From the NCBI RefSeq assembly GCF_003545885.1, contig NZ_QHCT01000011.1, positions 1 through 64,000 on the forward strand: a stretch of 64,000 bases of DNA. Reading direction: 5' to 3'. The stretch comes from Leptospira stimsonii (lineage in GTDB: Bacteria; Spirochaetota; Leptospiria; Leptospirales; Leptospiraceae). The notes beneath the pieces are model-generated. The model had not been told where the DNA came from. It saw nothing but the letters and a program-made list of their open reading frames with translations, and made no database searches. How positions within the stretch are numbered: position 1 is the first letter of the stretch; each line of letters opens with the position of its first letter. A program made the position numbers and the translations under genes. Positions 1 to 9,125 of this stretch are shown here, piece by piece.

Positions 1-496
1 TCACCAAATCGTTGCTCCTTTGCTTCAAGAAGCATATCTCGAATCATCTGACCGTCAATGCCAATCGTTGAGGAAATGTAGCTTATGATTTCTCTGTCAT
101 GGCAATCCATGACAAAGGCCAACCAAATAAGTCTTCCATCCCAACAACGAATTCCTAAAATATCGGAACACCATCTTACATTGCTTTTTAATGTGATGAT
201 TTTCCCTTCATGGGTCCGTTTTAACCTTGGAGCATTCCTTTGTAAAAGTAGATTTTGTTCCTTCATGATTCGGTAAATCCGCTTATGGTTCACACGTGGC
301 AAACCCTTGTTTCTATTGATCCGATTGACGATCGCCGTAATTCTTGGATACCCGTAGGTAGGTCTATCATGGCAGACATCTTTAACCGTCTGCAAGATAT
401 GCTCTTTGAATTCTCTGATCGAAGGTTTTGTTCGGCGAAGACGATTCTTATAGTAAAAAATCGACCGAGAAATCCCTAATGCGGAAGCGATTCTTG

Positions 497-500
<4 letters not shown>
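1..500 (-). CDS. IS3-family transposase OrfB (partial, 3' end outside window)
   Basis: This is the catalytic half of an IS3 transposase. My translation from the ATG at 500-498 is open to the window edge (about 166 residues). It contains the HTH_21-type segment with YGYPRI and HKRIYRIM, followed by the start of the rve/DDE integrase core: RWCSDI carries the first Asp and FVMDCHDREIISY is the usual second block. The remaining DDE residues lie outside the window. The ATG overlaps the orfA stop (ATGA). The orfB frame is also open upstream through 542, so translation may instead enter by a -1 frameshift from orfA. No internal stop was seen. Confidence 0.9.
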
Positions 501-892
<392 letters not shown>

Positions 893-948
893 AGCATTAC
901 TCCTATTGTCTCGGAGCTATCTGAGGTGTACGGTTTTAAGTGGGGTAA

Positions 949-2673
949 CTACACACCTGACCACACTTGGGTCGATACGGCATCGACAATAGTACCACCG
1001 TTGTTTAATATATAATCAAGTCCACCGACCCTCGAATCATTTTGACGAATCGTATTCGTTCCTACTAAACCTGCATATTTTCCATCCTGAAGCTGATCAT
1101 GAGTTTTTCTAAACCAGTAAACACAATAATCAGCTCGCCCAGGCATATCTGGATACCTTTCCCTTATTAGATTTACATATTCATGATCCATTTCCATTTT
1201 CATTTTATTTTTTGACTGATATGGAGGATTTCCGATTATTACATCCGCATTAGGCCAAGGATCTAATATTGCATCAGCGCAATATATGTTTTTATTTAGC
1301 GTGTCAAGAGGTAAACCTTGATCTAGAATTAATCCTAAAGAATCGAACGGCTCTATTCTCTTATTCCATTCGGCAGATAGTATTTCTTTGCCAAGCATCA
1401 TTGTCATCTTCGCTACTTCTACTGCTATCGGCTGAATATCAATACCATAGAATTGCTTAATGGAAACTTTAGATAGACCTAATTTTAAATGTTTTGTTGT
1501 TTTAAAGTTAAGTGCAATTTTTTCGATAATCATGAATTCTATATCTTTTAATACTTTAAAGGCTACATACAAAAAATTTCCACAACCACATGAAGGATCC
1601 AGAACTTTGAAATTCGACAATTCCTCTAATAGAATTGTTAGCTCGCCTAAAGTTTTTGCTTTTTCAATTTTTGCCTTCCAAGGTTTAATAATAGTTGGAT
1701 TTACTATTTTTAAAATATCAGGCTCTCTTGTAAAATGAGCACCGAAGGTATGTCTTTCCGTTGAAGTTAGCGTGCTTTCAAATAGAGAACCAAAAATTAC
1801 TGGATTTACATTTTGCCATTTTTTTTCAGAGGCTTCTTTTAGAATTTCTAAAGATTTATGATCTAAGTCCAGCGGATCAACTATTTCAAAAAGTCCACCA
1901 TTAAAATATTCAATTTCTCTGAACCGTCCAGCAGGTGCCTGTTTTGGTGAAGCCATTTGCTTGAACAAAGAACCAAACAAATCGAAACTACTTTCACCCT
2001 TTAAGCAATCTCGAATAAGTTTTGAAAAAAATCCATTTGGCAGTAAGCCAAAATCCTCGGAAAATAATGCCAACACACATTGTAGCAAGAATCTTTGTAC
2101 CTTTTGTCGATCCTGACCTAATTCATATACTTGATACTTAAAAATTGTTCCAATGAGTTTCGCCGCTTCTTCGGATATCTCTTCAACGTTATTTCTAAAT
2201 ATAGGTTCCGAATTATTTGGAAGTAGAAAGTTAAATGCTGTTAATCTATCTGGTAGTTCCTTTAAGTAAATCTCGTCAACAGGTGATAAATATCGGTAAA
2301 TTATAAACTTTTCAAAATTGCAAAGAATAATATACTCTGGTTTTTGCGCCCCTTCACCCATTATTGTCTCTGGATTCATCTCTATCCAATAGTCGCGCGC
2401 TTGTGGAAAATGAGTTTCTAGATATTTCTCACCTTTCTTTTTCATTTCGATTAGTACTCCTGGCCGCTTCGGAGGTAACCATATACAATCTGCAAATTTA
2501 GTCTTGCCAGTTGAAAACTTAATTCGGGTTTCTAAGGAACCATTAGCTTCGATTATTCCCCCATGGCCAAAAGCGCGAAATAGTCTATCTATGTATAACT
2601 GGGCTTCACCTTTTTCGTCTCCTTTTAGATTATTTGCAAATTCTATAAATTCTCTAATTGATTCTTTTTGCAT
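949..2673 (-). pseudogene. MmeI-like type IIL restriction-modification protein, 3' truncated by IS3 element
   Basis: The intact protein would combine endonuclease, adenine methyltransferase and target recognition in one chain. The remaining 574 residues show an N-terminal nuclease with D62, E76 and K78 (ADCIWLPP, then LIEMKKKG); a helical spacer; a methyltransferase domain with the motif X region HFTREPDILKIVNPTI near 313, motif I DPSCGCGNF at 359-367 and motif IV NPPY at 482-485. MmeI-family proteins are about 900 residues with a target-recognition domain after the methylase. Here the reading frame ends at VWSGV plus a stop contributed by the insertion sequence, so the recognition domain is gone. 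No specificity can be inferred and the product is probably inactive. The start ATG at 2673 fits the family N-terminus. Confidence 0.85.
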
Positions 2674-2968
2674 AATTTAAAGCTCACATATTTTTTATTT
2701 AATATTTTTAATAAATTCTTTTTCACAATTAGAGTTCTAAAGACTCTATATTAAGATTAATTTTGCCAATGGGCGAATAGAAGAAACGTTCTGAAATTTA
2801 TGCAATTTTATCTAAATACAAAAAAAATTTTGTTTTGGCTTTGGCCTTTTTCGACTTCCAATAACGTGTAATTCTGTCACTGAAACGCTCTTCCATTTTA
2901 TATGTTCTGGCACATCGGTAACACTACAAACACGAGACATGGGTTACACCGTTTCGTTGTAGTTGTTT
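2674..2968. other. AT-rich intergenic region, no gene seen
   Basis: This gap separates the truncated restriction-modification gene from a small membrane protein. Only short low-complexity open frames are present. No RNA gene or clear terminator could be recognised. It must contain the promoter of the restriction-modification gene, but no convincing -35/-10 pair was picked out. Confidence 0.4.
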
Positions 2969-3319
2969 TCAAAGAGAATTCCAACAAACAATGCAAGCAT
3001 CGATTAGATCGTCGGATACTAAGTAAGCAATCCAACCTGTAAAAAGTATCAAACCGAAACCAAGCATAAACATGATAAAAAGAAGAGCGTAACGCATTCC
3101 TTTAGATAAATCTGGGCTTAACGTCCCCGAAAGATTGTTTTGAGTGATGGTGAATGCTTCAAGTAAGAGCGACATACCGAGAATAATGTATAATAGCTTG
3201 TGCTTTTCTAAATCAAGATTTGCAATGAGAATGAAACCTAAGATAAAGACAACGGCAATGCGGCCTACTGACCAAGTGCCAAGGTTTAATATTACTTTTT
3301 GTTCTTTTTCAATATCCAT
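2969..3319 (-). CDS. Small membrane protein of unknown function
   Basis: A 116-residue protein with a short basic/acidic N-terminus and about four hydrophobic segments: VGRIAVVFILGFILIANL (18-35), LLYIILGMSLLLEAFTI (41-57), ALLFIMFMLGFGLILFTGWIAYLV (78-101), and a weak one at the C-terminus containing two Cys (CIVC). I do not recognise a family. It lies between the truncated restriction-modification gene and the frameshifted DUF6161-like gene and is read in the same direction. These genes may be accessory cargo at the edge of the phage block. Confidence 0.6.
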   Translation of the reverse strand: MDIEKEQKVILNLGTWSVGRIAVVFILGFILIANLDLEKHKLLYIILGMSLLLEAFTITQNNLSGTLSPDLSKGMRYALLFIMFMLGFGLILFTGWIAYLVSDDLIDACIVCWNSL

Positions 3320-3463
3320 GATTTTCTCATTGTTCTATATTCAATGAAATCGTCAACATTTCGAGCTGGAGTTATCCCCAAAAATCATATAGCCAATGTT
3401 AGCCCTTTTTCGATAACTTCATTCAACACCATTAAGTATCTTTTCAATTCTTTTAACCCTTCC

Positions 3464-4638
3464 TTATTTCCCCATATAAGATTTCAAAATAGATAAATCA
3501 ACAGGAAGGGTCGGAGAGCTGTCCCCTTGCAATAATCCTGAATCAGCTCTTCCGAAGCGAGCTTGTAAAACTAAGTTACGATCCTCTTTATGAAGCGCTT
3601 CTTCTTTTAACATAGATAGATAAACATGACTTAGCTGAAACCTTTCTTTAGCATCTACTGAAAGATGATAATTACTCAGCATTAACTTAATTGCGATTCG
3701 TAACAGGTATAAGAGAGTAGAAATAGCAATACCAATTAGAAGTGTACCTTTGACCCCTTCTAATGAGATTATTTCCGGTTTCCAATGCTCTGGATAAAAA
3801 AAGAATATTGTACTTGTAAATGCGATTGTCAGAATGCCTAGTCCGATCGAACAATTGCGCCATAAATCTCCTTTACTGCGGTAAAATACTTCTAATTCTT
3901 CCCAGTATTTTGCCGACCAGAAATTCTAAGTTTCTCTTCGTAATTAAAGAGTACTTCACTAAATTTATCCTTATATGATACTTCGAAATCATCGATTCTC
4001 TTTTTCTGTTTGGCTTGTTCTTTATCACTTGAATTTTTATATTCTACCAATGTCTTGTGGAATTCTTCTATAATGTTATTGCTTTTCGATATTGTATCGA
4101 ATGTTGACTTTTGCATTTCAGAATTCAATTCTTTACCCTTAATGAATATTTCCTCAATTCCACCTGGAAAGTATTGCGGATTATCGAGTAGCAATGTTTT
4201 GATATAGCCCGAGAAGTATTCTTTGTTTAATCGATTACCATTGAAATTTCCTCTAAAATAATCCATAATTGCATTTGCCTCGGTCTGAGTCTGTGGATTT
4301 AAAAAAAGAACTTTCATTCCTAAATCTGTTTTGCTATTGAATTTAATTAAATCATTATTCTGAATATTATAATGAATTTCATTTAATATTGAATCAAATT
4401 GAGATTGATTTTTGGTTTTAGAAAATGATTGAATTGAATTGTTCAAATTCTCATACAAATTATTATAATATTGAAATAATCCAGAATTATTTCCAATAAA
4501 ATTATCCTTCCAAATATTTACTTCTTCTTTTAAAAAAGATAATAATTCTTTTGATTCTTTAAATTCGACAAAAGAATTGCCAAAAGGTATTTTCCACATT
4601 CTATGATTTCTATTAAAAATTAGATTGAACTCTTCCAC
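3464..4638 (-). pseudogene. DUF6161-like membrane protein, split by a frameshift near 3920
   Basis: The first open frame (4638-3892, 248 residues) is a helical soluble region ending KLRIS and then a short out-of-frame tail. Shifting frame at 3919-3922, where one base appears to be missing, gives WSAKYWEELEVFYRSKGD, then two hydrophobic helices (IGLGILTIAFTSTIFFF and GTLLIGIAISTLLYLL), and joins without a stop to the 72-residue frame 3682-3464. That last part carries the conserved-looking tail VYLSMLKEEALHKEDRNLVL and RFGRADSGL. The order (helical domain, YW segment, two membrane helices, Y-L-K-E/R-L-V-L tail) matches my memory of DUF6161 proteins. It could be a true pseudogene or a sequencing error. 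The N-terminal part is very Asn- and Phe-rich and more AT-rich than the phage genes, suggesting separate acquisition. Confidence 0.65.
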
Positions 4639-4700
4639 TCGGAATCTCCAATTATATTATCTGAATATTCAGAATATGAAGGAATTAAACTAAAGGCAAT

Positions 4701-4729
4701 AAAAAAGCAAATTACCTATTAGGAATTGC
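4701..4729 (-). terminator. Rho-independent terminator closing the phage late operon
   Basis: On the minus strand a hairpin with arms GCAATTCC and GG-T-AATTTGC (loop TAATA) is followed directly by six T. The 5' arm overlaps the stop codon of the last lysis gene, so it terminates the long late transcript that starts tens of kb upstream. Read directly from the sequence. Confidence 0.7.
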
Positions 4730-5138
4730 CTATGAATAAATTTGATAGGAGTCCGAATAACTTCGAACCGAGTCCAGAAATATAAAGAAAAATCCCCCCA
4801 AAGATCGAAATCGCTCCGCCAATCACAAAAACCAGAATCCAATTCTTCACCGATCTCCCGAATTCCGCGTCCGCCTTACGGGATTCTGCGACTTTCATCC
4901 AGTAAATCGCAAAAGATTTTTCCCGGAAAAACGCGTCTAACGCCCTTCTCCTACCCTCTTCGTTATCCTGACAGATTTGTTCGATTTCAACGGGATCGTT
5001 GGATTTCTTTCTCTTAGAATTGTTTTCTTTTAAGTACTGAACTTCCGATTTGTAATCGAAGATCGGTTCATCCGGTGGCGTTGAGCAATTCGAAAAAGAA
5101 ATGAAACTGAAAAGAAGGATAGAAAGTATTTTTCTCAT
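4719..5138 (-). CDS. Putative lipoprotein with C-terminal membrane anchor, last gene of the lysis cassette
   Basis: A 139-residue protein. The N-terminal signal MRKILSILLFSFISFSNC has a spirochaete-type lipobox with Cys18. A charged, probably helical middle region follows (KENNSKRKKSND, then RRRALDAFFREKSFAIYWMKVAESRKADAEF), and then a hydrophobic segment ILVFVIGGAISIFGGIFLYI near residues 101-120. The start overlaps the upstream holin-like gene by ATGA. The position at the end of a holin/endolysin block suggests a spanin-like or lysis accessory role; that is inference from context, as no spanin family is recognisable. Confidence 0.65.
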   Translation of the reverse strand: MRKILSILLFSFISFSNCSTPPDEPIFDYKSEVQYLKENNSKRKKSNDPVEIEQICQDNEEGRRRALDAFFREKSFAIYWMKVAESRKADAEFGRSVKNWILVFVIGGAISIFGGIFLYISGLGSKLFGLLSNLFIGNS

Positions 5139-5353
5139 TGTTTTTCCTCCGGAGAGAAACCCTTCTTACCGATGAACCCGATCGCCGCGAAACCGGCAGC
5201 CATACCTATCGCGGCTTGAGGCCAATCCGCTTTTTCGAGAAAAACACTTATAACAGAACCGAGTACGATTAAAATTCCTAGTATCGTTGAAATGATTCCT
5301 TTAGTAGAGTTGTCGAGAAGATATTTCCATAAAGACTTTGCGTGTTTTACCAA
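5135..5353 (-). CDS. Holin-like two-helix membrane protein
   Basis: A 72-residue protein if it starts at TTG 5353-5351, which sits nine bases after a strong AGGAGG inside the end of the upstream gene; an open frame reaches back to 5422 but would overlap that gene more. After a basic amphipathic N-terminus there are two membrane helices, IISTILGILIVLGSVISVFL and AAIGMAAGFAAIGFIG, and a charged C-terminus (KKGFSPEEKQ). This layout fits a class II holin that would let the neighbouring peptidase reach the cell wall. It is placed directly after the predicted endolysin. No specific holin family was identified. Confidence 0.65.
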   Translation of the reverse strand: MVKHAKSLWKYLLDNSTKGIISTILGILIVLGSVISVFLEKADWPQAAIGMAAGFAAIGFIGKKGFSPEEKQ

Positions 5354-5355
5354 GA

Positions 5356-5994
5356 TCAGATTCCTCCTTGAGTCAGGTAAATATAGGAAGCGCGCTTCCC
5401 CGCGTTTTTGTCTCTTCCGCAATGAGCGACGAGCTTCGCCGCTTCATATCGGTTATAAATTACTTTTTCTTTGTAGCCTGTGTTCCAGTTACCGTTTGAA
5501 TCGATAACGTTGTAAAACTTCACTCCATCGAAGATTTCGATTCCGGTTAGAACGATGAAATGTCCCGATACAGTAAGACTCGTCCCAAGCATGACAGCGC
5601 GGCCACTCCGAAGAACCGAATCCAACTCTTCCCATTCTCCGTTGACTCGAAGAGTCACGTCGACTTTGAATTCGTTAAGGATTTCTTTTAAGCCTTCCGC
5701 ATAACACTCTAAGAATCTTCCGAGTCTAATTTCAGGTTTTGATTTCCAGAGACTTGCAATCCACTGAAGTTTTGGATTTTTTAGAATCTTTTCTCCGATT
5801 CCTTTTTCGCCGAATCGCGGTTCCATCCAATCGATGAACCAACGAACAACATCTACGGAAGAAAATTCCGGAATTACTGATGAGGCGAGGACCATCGCGG
5901 CGATATAGCCACAAACCGAACCATATTGAATCGGACCGACTGCTTTTATTTTGCTATTTTGTTCGATACCCTTTAAAGCGGATGCGTGAATCAA
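5356..5994 (-). CDS. C39-like cysteine peptidase, candidate endolysin
   Basis: A 212-residue protein resembling the papain-like C39/C39_2 fold: QYGSVCGYIAAM gives the nucleophile Cys28 after an oxyanion-type Gln, SGHFIVLTG gives His145, and VIDSNGNW gives Asp165, the order Cys-His-Asp expected for the family. There is no ATP-binding transporter part and no signal peptide. With a holin-like gene immediately downstream and tail genes upstream, the likely job is cutting peptide bridges of peptidoglycan at lysis. The TTG start at 5994 follows AAGGAGGAG and overlaps the upstream stop by four bases. An alternative is a virion-associated protein-processing enzyme. Confidence 0.7.
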   Translation of the reverse strand: MIHASALKGIEQNSKIKAVGPIQYGSVCGYIAAMVLASSVIPEFSSVDVVRWFIDWMEPRFGEKGIGEKILKNPKLQWIASLWKSKPEIRLGRFLECYAEGLKEILNEFKVDVTLRVNGEWEELDSVLRSGRAVMLGTSLTVSGHFIVLTGIEIFDGVKFYNVIDSNGNWNTGYKEKVIYNRYEAAKLVAHCGRDKNAGKRASYIYLTQGGI

Positions 5995-6272
5995 GTTCTC
6001 TCCTCCTTACTTTCTTGGAGAAGAACTGCGAGCGTTGAACAAGTCGTATTTAAGCGATTGATCGAGTCGCCTAACGTTCGAAGCTCAATTTTGATTTCTT
6101 TTAAATCGTTTGCTTGATAGCTGAGGTCTCTTTCGAGCTGGTTGGCTTTGTTTCGTGCTTCATAGGCGACTTGGAGCGCTTCGTTTAAACGGGAATGAAC
6201 GTGTTTTACAAAGTATCCGATACCGGAAATCACAACGCCGGCAACGTAATTGATTTGTTCTTGAGAAATCAT
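5991..6272 (-). CDS. Small membrane-anchored coiled-coil protein of the lysis region
   Basis: A 93-residue protein. The ATG at 6272 overlaps the upstream stop (ATGA), preferred over an earlier start at 6302. The N-terminus has one hydrophobic segment (INYVAGVVISGIGYFV), followed by a long charged helix with heptad character (RLNEALQVAYEARNKANQLERDLSYQ, then DLKEIKIELRTLGDSINRL). This resembles phage proteins of the spanin or hemolysin-XhlA/holin-accessory type, located just before the endolysin. The function is inferred from topology and position only. Confidence 0.6.
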   Translation of the reverse strand: MISQEQINYVAGVVISGIGYFVKHVHSRLNEALQVAYEARNKANQLERDLSYQANDLKEIKIELRTLGDSINRLNTTCSTLAVLLQESKEERT

Positions 6273-6844
6273 TCTGAAATCTTCTCTTCGATTTCTTGCC
6301 ACCTCGAAGAAACATCGAGGGACAAAAGCTCGTTTGGAGATAAAGAATCTATTTCATCGCGTAAAGTGGTGTTTATGTGTAAAAGAAATCTCCACTTCTT
6401 GCTGATTGCTATAGCTAACGAGTCGATTTGAGGATACGAAGTGATTTCGTGATGAGAATTATCTTTTCGAACCCAATAGGAAATTGGAATTCCTCGAATC
6501 CAGTCTTGGAGTACAAGACCTATCCGGTTCGCAGAGCGTTCGCTTGTTTGAAATTTACTACCTTCAAATTCAACACCTTCTTCGCATTTCTCAGCGTACT
6601 TAGTAAAGAGTTCTCGTTTTCTTTTTTTTCTTAATTCATCCAAAGTTATATCAAAAGGAACTTCCCACTCCTTTTCCGGTTTTTCAACGAGCTTTCCCTC
6701 AAGAACTTTCATTCTCGGGACCGGCCACGTTTCAAAAATGAAAAGAAAAGGATCTGCTTGGCACATCTGATGCCAACCGAAAGGAATGTTTGAATCTTGC
6801 GATTCTTCAAGGATCTTGTTTTCCTTGAGGTTTACTAAAAACAT
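6269..6844 (-). CDS. DUF4376-like tail fibre assembly protein
   Basis: A 191-residue protein. Residues about 70-185 match the pattern of DUF4376: a charged helix (LDELRKKRKRELFTKYAE), EGVEFEGSKFQTSERSANRI, a central W with RGIPISYWVRKDNSHHEI, and a helical end. Such proteins sit after tail fibre genes in many phages and are thought to help fibre assembly. Here it overlaps the end of the fibre gene (start 6844 equals the fibre stop base) and precedes the lysis genes, which fits that role. Confidence 0.65.
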   Translation of the reverse strand: MFLVNLKENKILEESQDSNIPFGWHQMCQADPFLFIFETWPVPRMKVLEGKLVEKPEKEWEVPFDITLDELRKKRKRELFTKYAEKCEEGVEFEGSKFQTSERSANRIGLVLQDWIRGIPISYWVRKDNSHHEITSYPQIDSLAIAISKKWRFLLHINTTLRDEIDSLSPNELLSLDVSSRWQEIEEKISE

Positions 6845-8811
6845 TAGGGAATATATTCTTTCGCGTTTATGTAAGTCGTTACTCGAAGAGAACGGTCTTG
6901 AGTTTTACGACCGCTTCGAAGTGGACCATAACCTGAATAATTTCCAGGAGCCGAAGTCGAGTCAGACGTTGAAGTTTGATATGCCATGTAATCGAACGGA
7001 GTGTCGAAACCTCCCCATAATTGAGCGTTTGAAATTCCTGCGAAACGATCAGTATAGGAATGGTTGTGGACTTGCAGAGTATCTAACATTCGTCCATTGC
7101 TTAAGAACCCTGGCGAAACGGTGTCCCGGTTTCGAAGAACAGAATCAAACACTGGCCGCCAACGAAATGAAGAATTACTAAGAGCGCCTGATACAAGTCT
7201 CCGATATGGATAAACTTCTATATATGCGCCGGTGATTGTCCCGATCGGATTTGTCCCGCCGGAATAGGATACTCCGATTTTTAAAGAAGAAGGGTTCAGA
7301 GTATTTGCGATGCTTCCGTTTGTGAATTTAAGAAGCATGTGAGTTCCCGCAGGGATTTTTCCAGCGCCATTCCCGATGTCTGATACGGCGCGAACGACAA
7401 ACGCGTAATTGTCGATGTGAGTTGCATTCACCGCAACCGGAGAAATTCCGTCGCTTGATTTAAACATGGCGTAGTAATTTACATCATCGAGGATCATCGA
7501 AATCAAACTCGAAGTTGCCGGATTGGAGCCGCTTAACGTAAGCTCGACGGAATTGTTTGAATCGTATTTTGTGGCCGCAGTAACTTGAAATGTATCAATA
7601 TAAGTTCCACCGCCAAAAGGATCACCTGTTCCCCATTTAATACCACGCAAGAATGGACCAAGTTGAGGCCAATTCGCATCCAATCCGTTTGAAACATCCA
7701 ACGCGATGTCAAAGAAAGGCTTTTGGGGGGACGGATTTATTCGGTTAAGGGTGGAAAATAAAGTAAATTCATCGATTTGTCCTTTGAGTCCCGATGAAAT
7801 AAACTGTTTCGAAGTTGTTTCAGTGATTGCGTCGGGTGAAATTCCAGAAGAAGGAGCGGCTCCAACATCGTAGTAACTTAAAGAAACGATTCCAGTATGG
7901 CCGTTTACCGAAGTAACATTACTCAGAAGAACCGAAGGAAGTTGAGAAAGAGGAATTTTTCCGGAAACGAGATCCGCTTTAGAAGTAAGTTGGTTTAGAA
8001 GAGTAGTTGCAAAATGCGGATCGTTGTTTAGAGCGTTTGAAATTTCTTGAAGTGTATCAAGCACGCCCGGTGCACCATTCACAAGATCGGCTTTTGCCTG
8101 GGTTATAGCCGCATCAACTAAAGCGATCACCCAATCTCTACGGGTTGCGTGTGAATCTAGGGAAGGTGCAAGAAGTAAAGAAAGAGAACGAACGCCGGTG
8201 ACGTTATCTAGAGAATCGATTTCGATACCGGATTCCAAAACTTGAGTCGCAGAATCTCCGGATTTTAATAGTTTTGAACCTGTGAACGGATTTAGAATCC
8301 CAAGTTTATTTTGATCGAGCCATTCTAAACATTTCTCTAAAACAAGATTTCCAATGCCACCGAGCTTTCCTAACCAGTAATTGGAGAATACTCCAATCAT
8401 CCAAGAGCCGCGACCCATCGTCGTTCCGGCGAGACGCGTTTCTAAATCGTTAATGACTACAGGATCGACTGATTCGTTATTTCTCGAAATCGTTCCTGTG
8501 AGAGTGAAAATTCCCCAATATGGATATTCAAATTCCCCCTGACGATTTACAAGTAAGTCCCATTCATACACTTTTGGTAAAAGTCCGCGTGTCATTGCAG
8601 GAGGAATTTTGATTACGATTTCTTCATGTTCCCAATCCGCACCTTCATCCGTTGGAAAGGGTTCAATCGAAAGTAAGATTTTTGACGAAGAGGAAGATTC
8701 TTTGATTTGGAAAAGAATATGTGCAACGGGGGAAAAAATATTCTTTAAACCCCGTAGACGGATTACAGTGGATTCGTTTTGTCTGACTTCTAAAGGAAGA
8801 TTAACTCTCAA
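6844..8811 (-). CDS. Tail fibre protein
   Basis: A 655-residue protein. The N-terminal 120 residues look like a beta-sandwich adaptor (LPLEVRQNESTVIRLRGL, then IPPAMTRGLLPKVYEWDLLV) that would dock to the tail tip. The middle has the low-complexity fibre signature QAKADLVNGAPGVLDTLQEI and LSQLPSVLLSNVTSVNGHTG. The C-terminal region is rich in Ser, Gly, Asn and Tyr, as in receptor-binding tips. It would bind the host surface. It is the last and largest of the fibre genes, next to its assembly factor. Which receptor it binds cannot be read from the sequence. Confidence 0.75.
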   Translation of the reverse strand: MRVNLPLEVRQNESTVIRLRGLKNIFSPVAHILFQIKESSSSSKILLSIEPFPTDEGADWEHEEIVIKIPPAMTRGLLPKVYEWDLLVNRQGEFEYPYWGIFTLTGTISRNNESVDPVVINDLETRLAGTTMGRGSWMIGVFSNYWLGKLGGIGNLVLEKCLEWLDQNKLGILNPFTGSKLLKSGDSATQVLESGIEIDSLDNVTGVRSLSLLLAPSLDSHATRRDWVIALVDAAITQAKADLVNGAPGVLDTLQEISNALNNDPHFATTLLNQLTSKADLVSGKIPLSQLPSVLLSNVTSVNGHTGIVSLSYYDVGAAPSSGISPDAITETTSKQFISSGLKGQIDEFTLFSTLNRINPSPQKPFFDIALDVSNGLDANWPQLGPFLRGIKWGTGDPFGGGTYIDTFQVTAATKYDSNNSVELTLSGSNPATSSLISMILDDVNYYAMFKSSDGISPVAVNATHIDNYAFVVRAVSDIGNGAGKIPAGTHMLLKFTNGSIANTLNPSSLKIGVSYSGGTNPIGTITGAYIEVYPYRRLVSGALSNSSFRWRPVFDSVLRNRDTVSPGFLSNGRMLDTLQVHNHSYTDRFAGISNAQLWGGFDTPFDYMAYQTSTSDSTSAPGNYSGYGPLRSGRKTQDRSLRVTTYINAKEYIP

Positions 8812-8817
8812 AAAACG

Positions 8818-9117
8818 TTACTCGACTTTGAGTATGCCGCCATACTCAAAAATCGCGTTTTTCCCTTCGGGCCACTTTGGATCCTCTCTTTCGACCAAAA
8901 TGTCGAATTGCAGAATTTCTTTTTTTAATTTCGAAGTTTCGGTTTCATTCATCGAAAGAAAATACCCATTCTCTTGAACCTGGGTTTCGAACTCACCCCG
9001 CTTCAAAAAAGAACCGTCATTTTTAAGCATACCGAATGAAGCGAAAACAGTCGCGCCTTCGAGCAAGTTCGAGGGAAAGAAATTTTTAAAATTTCTTCCT
9101 CTTTGAATCGTGAGCAT
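8818..9117 (-). CDS. Small tail-tip protein similar to the fibre N-terminal domain
   Basis: A 99-residue protein using the ATG at 9117-9115, which avoids overlap with the upstream gene; an open frame extends to 9195. The fold pattern (LTIQRGRNFKNFFPSNLLEG, then FETQVQENGYFLSMN and ILQFDILVEREDPKWPEG, ending in ILKVE) is that of short phage beta-sandwich proteins that cap or join fibres, and it resembles the first domain of the following fibre protein. The assignment is tentative. Confidence 0.6.
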   Translation of the reverse strand: MLTIQRGRNFKNFFPSNLLEGATVFASFGMLKNDGSFLKRGEFETQVQENGYFLSMNETETSKLKKEILQFDILVEREDPKWPEGKNAIFEYGGILKVE

Positions 9118-9125
9118 TATATTTT

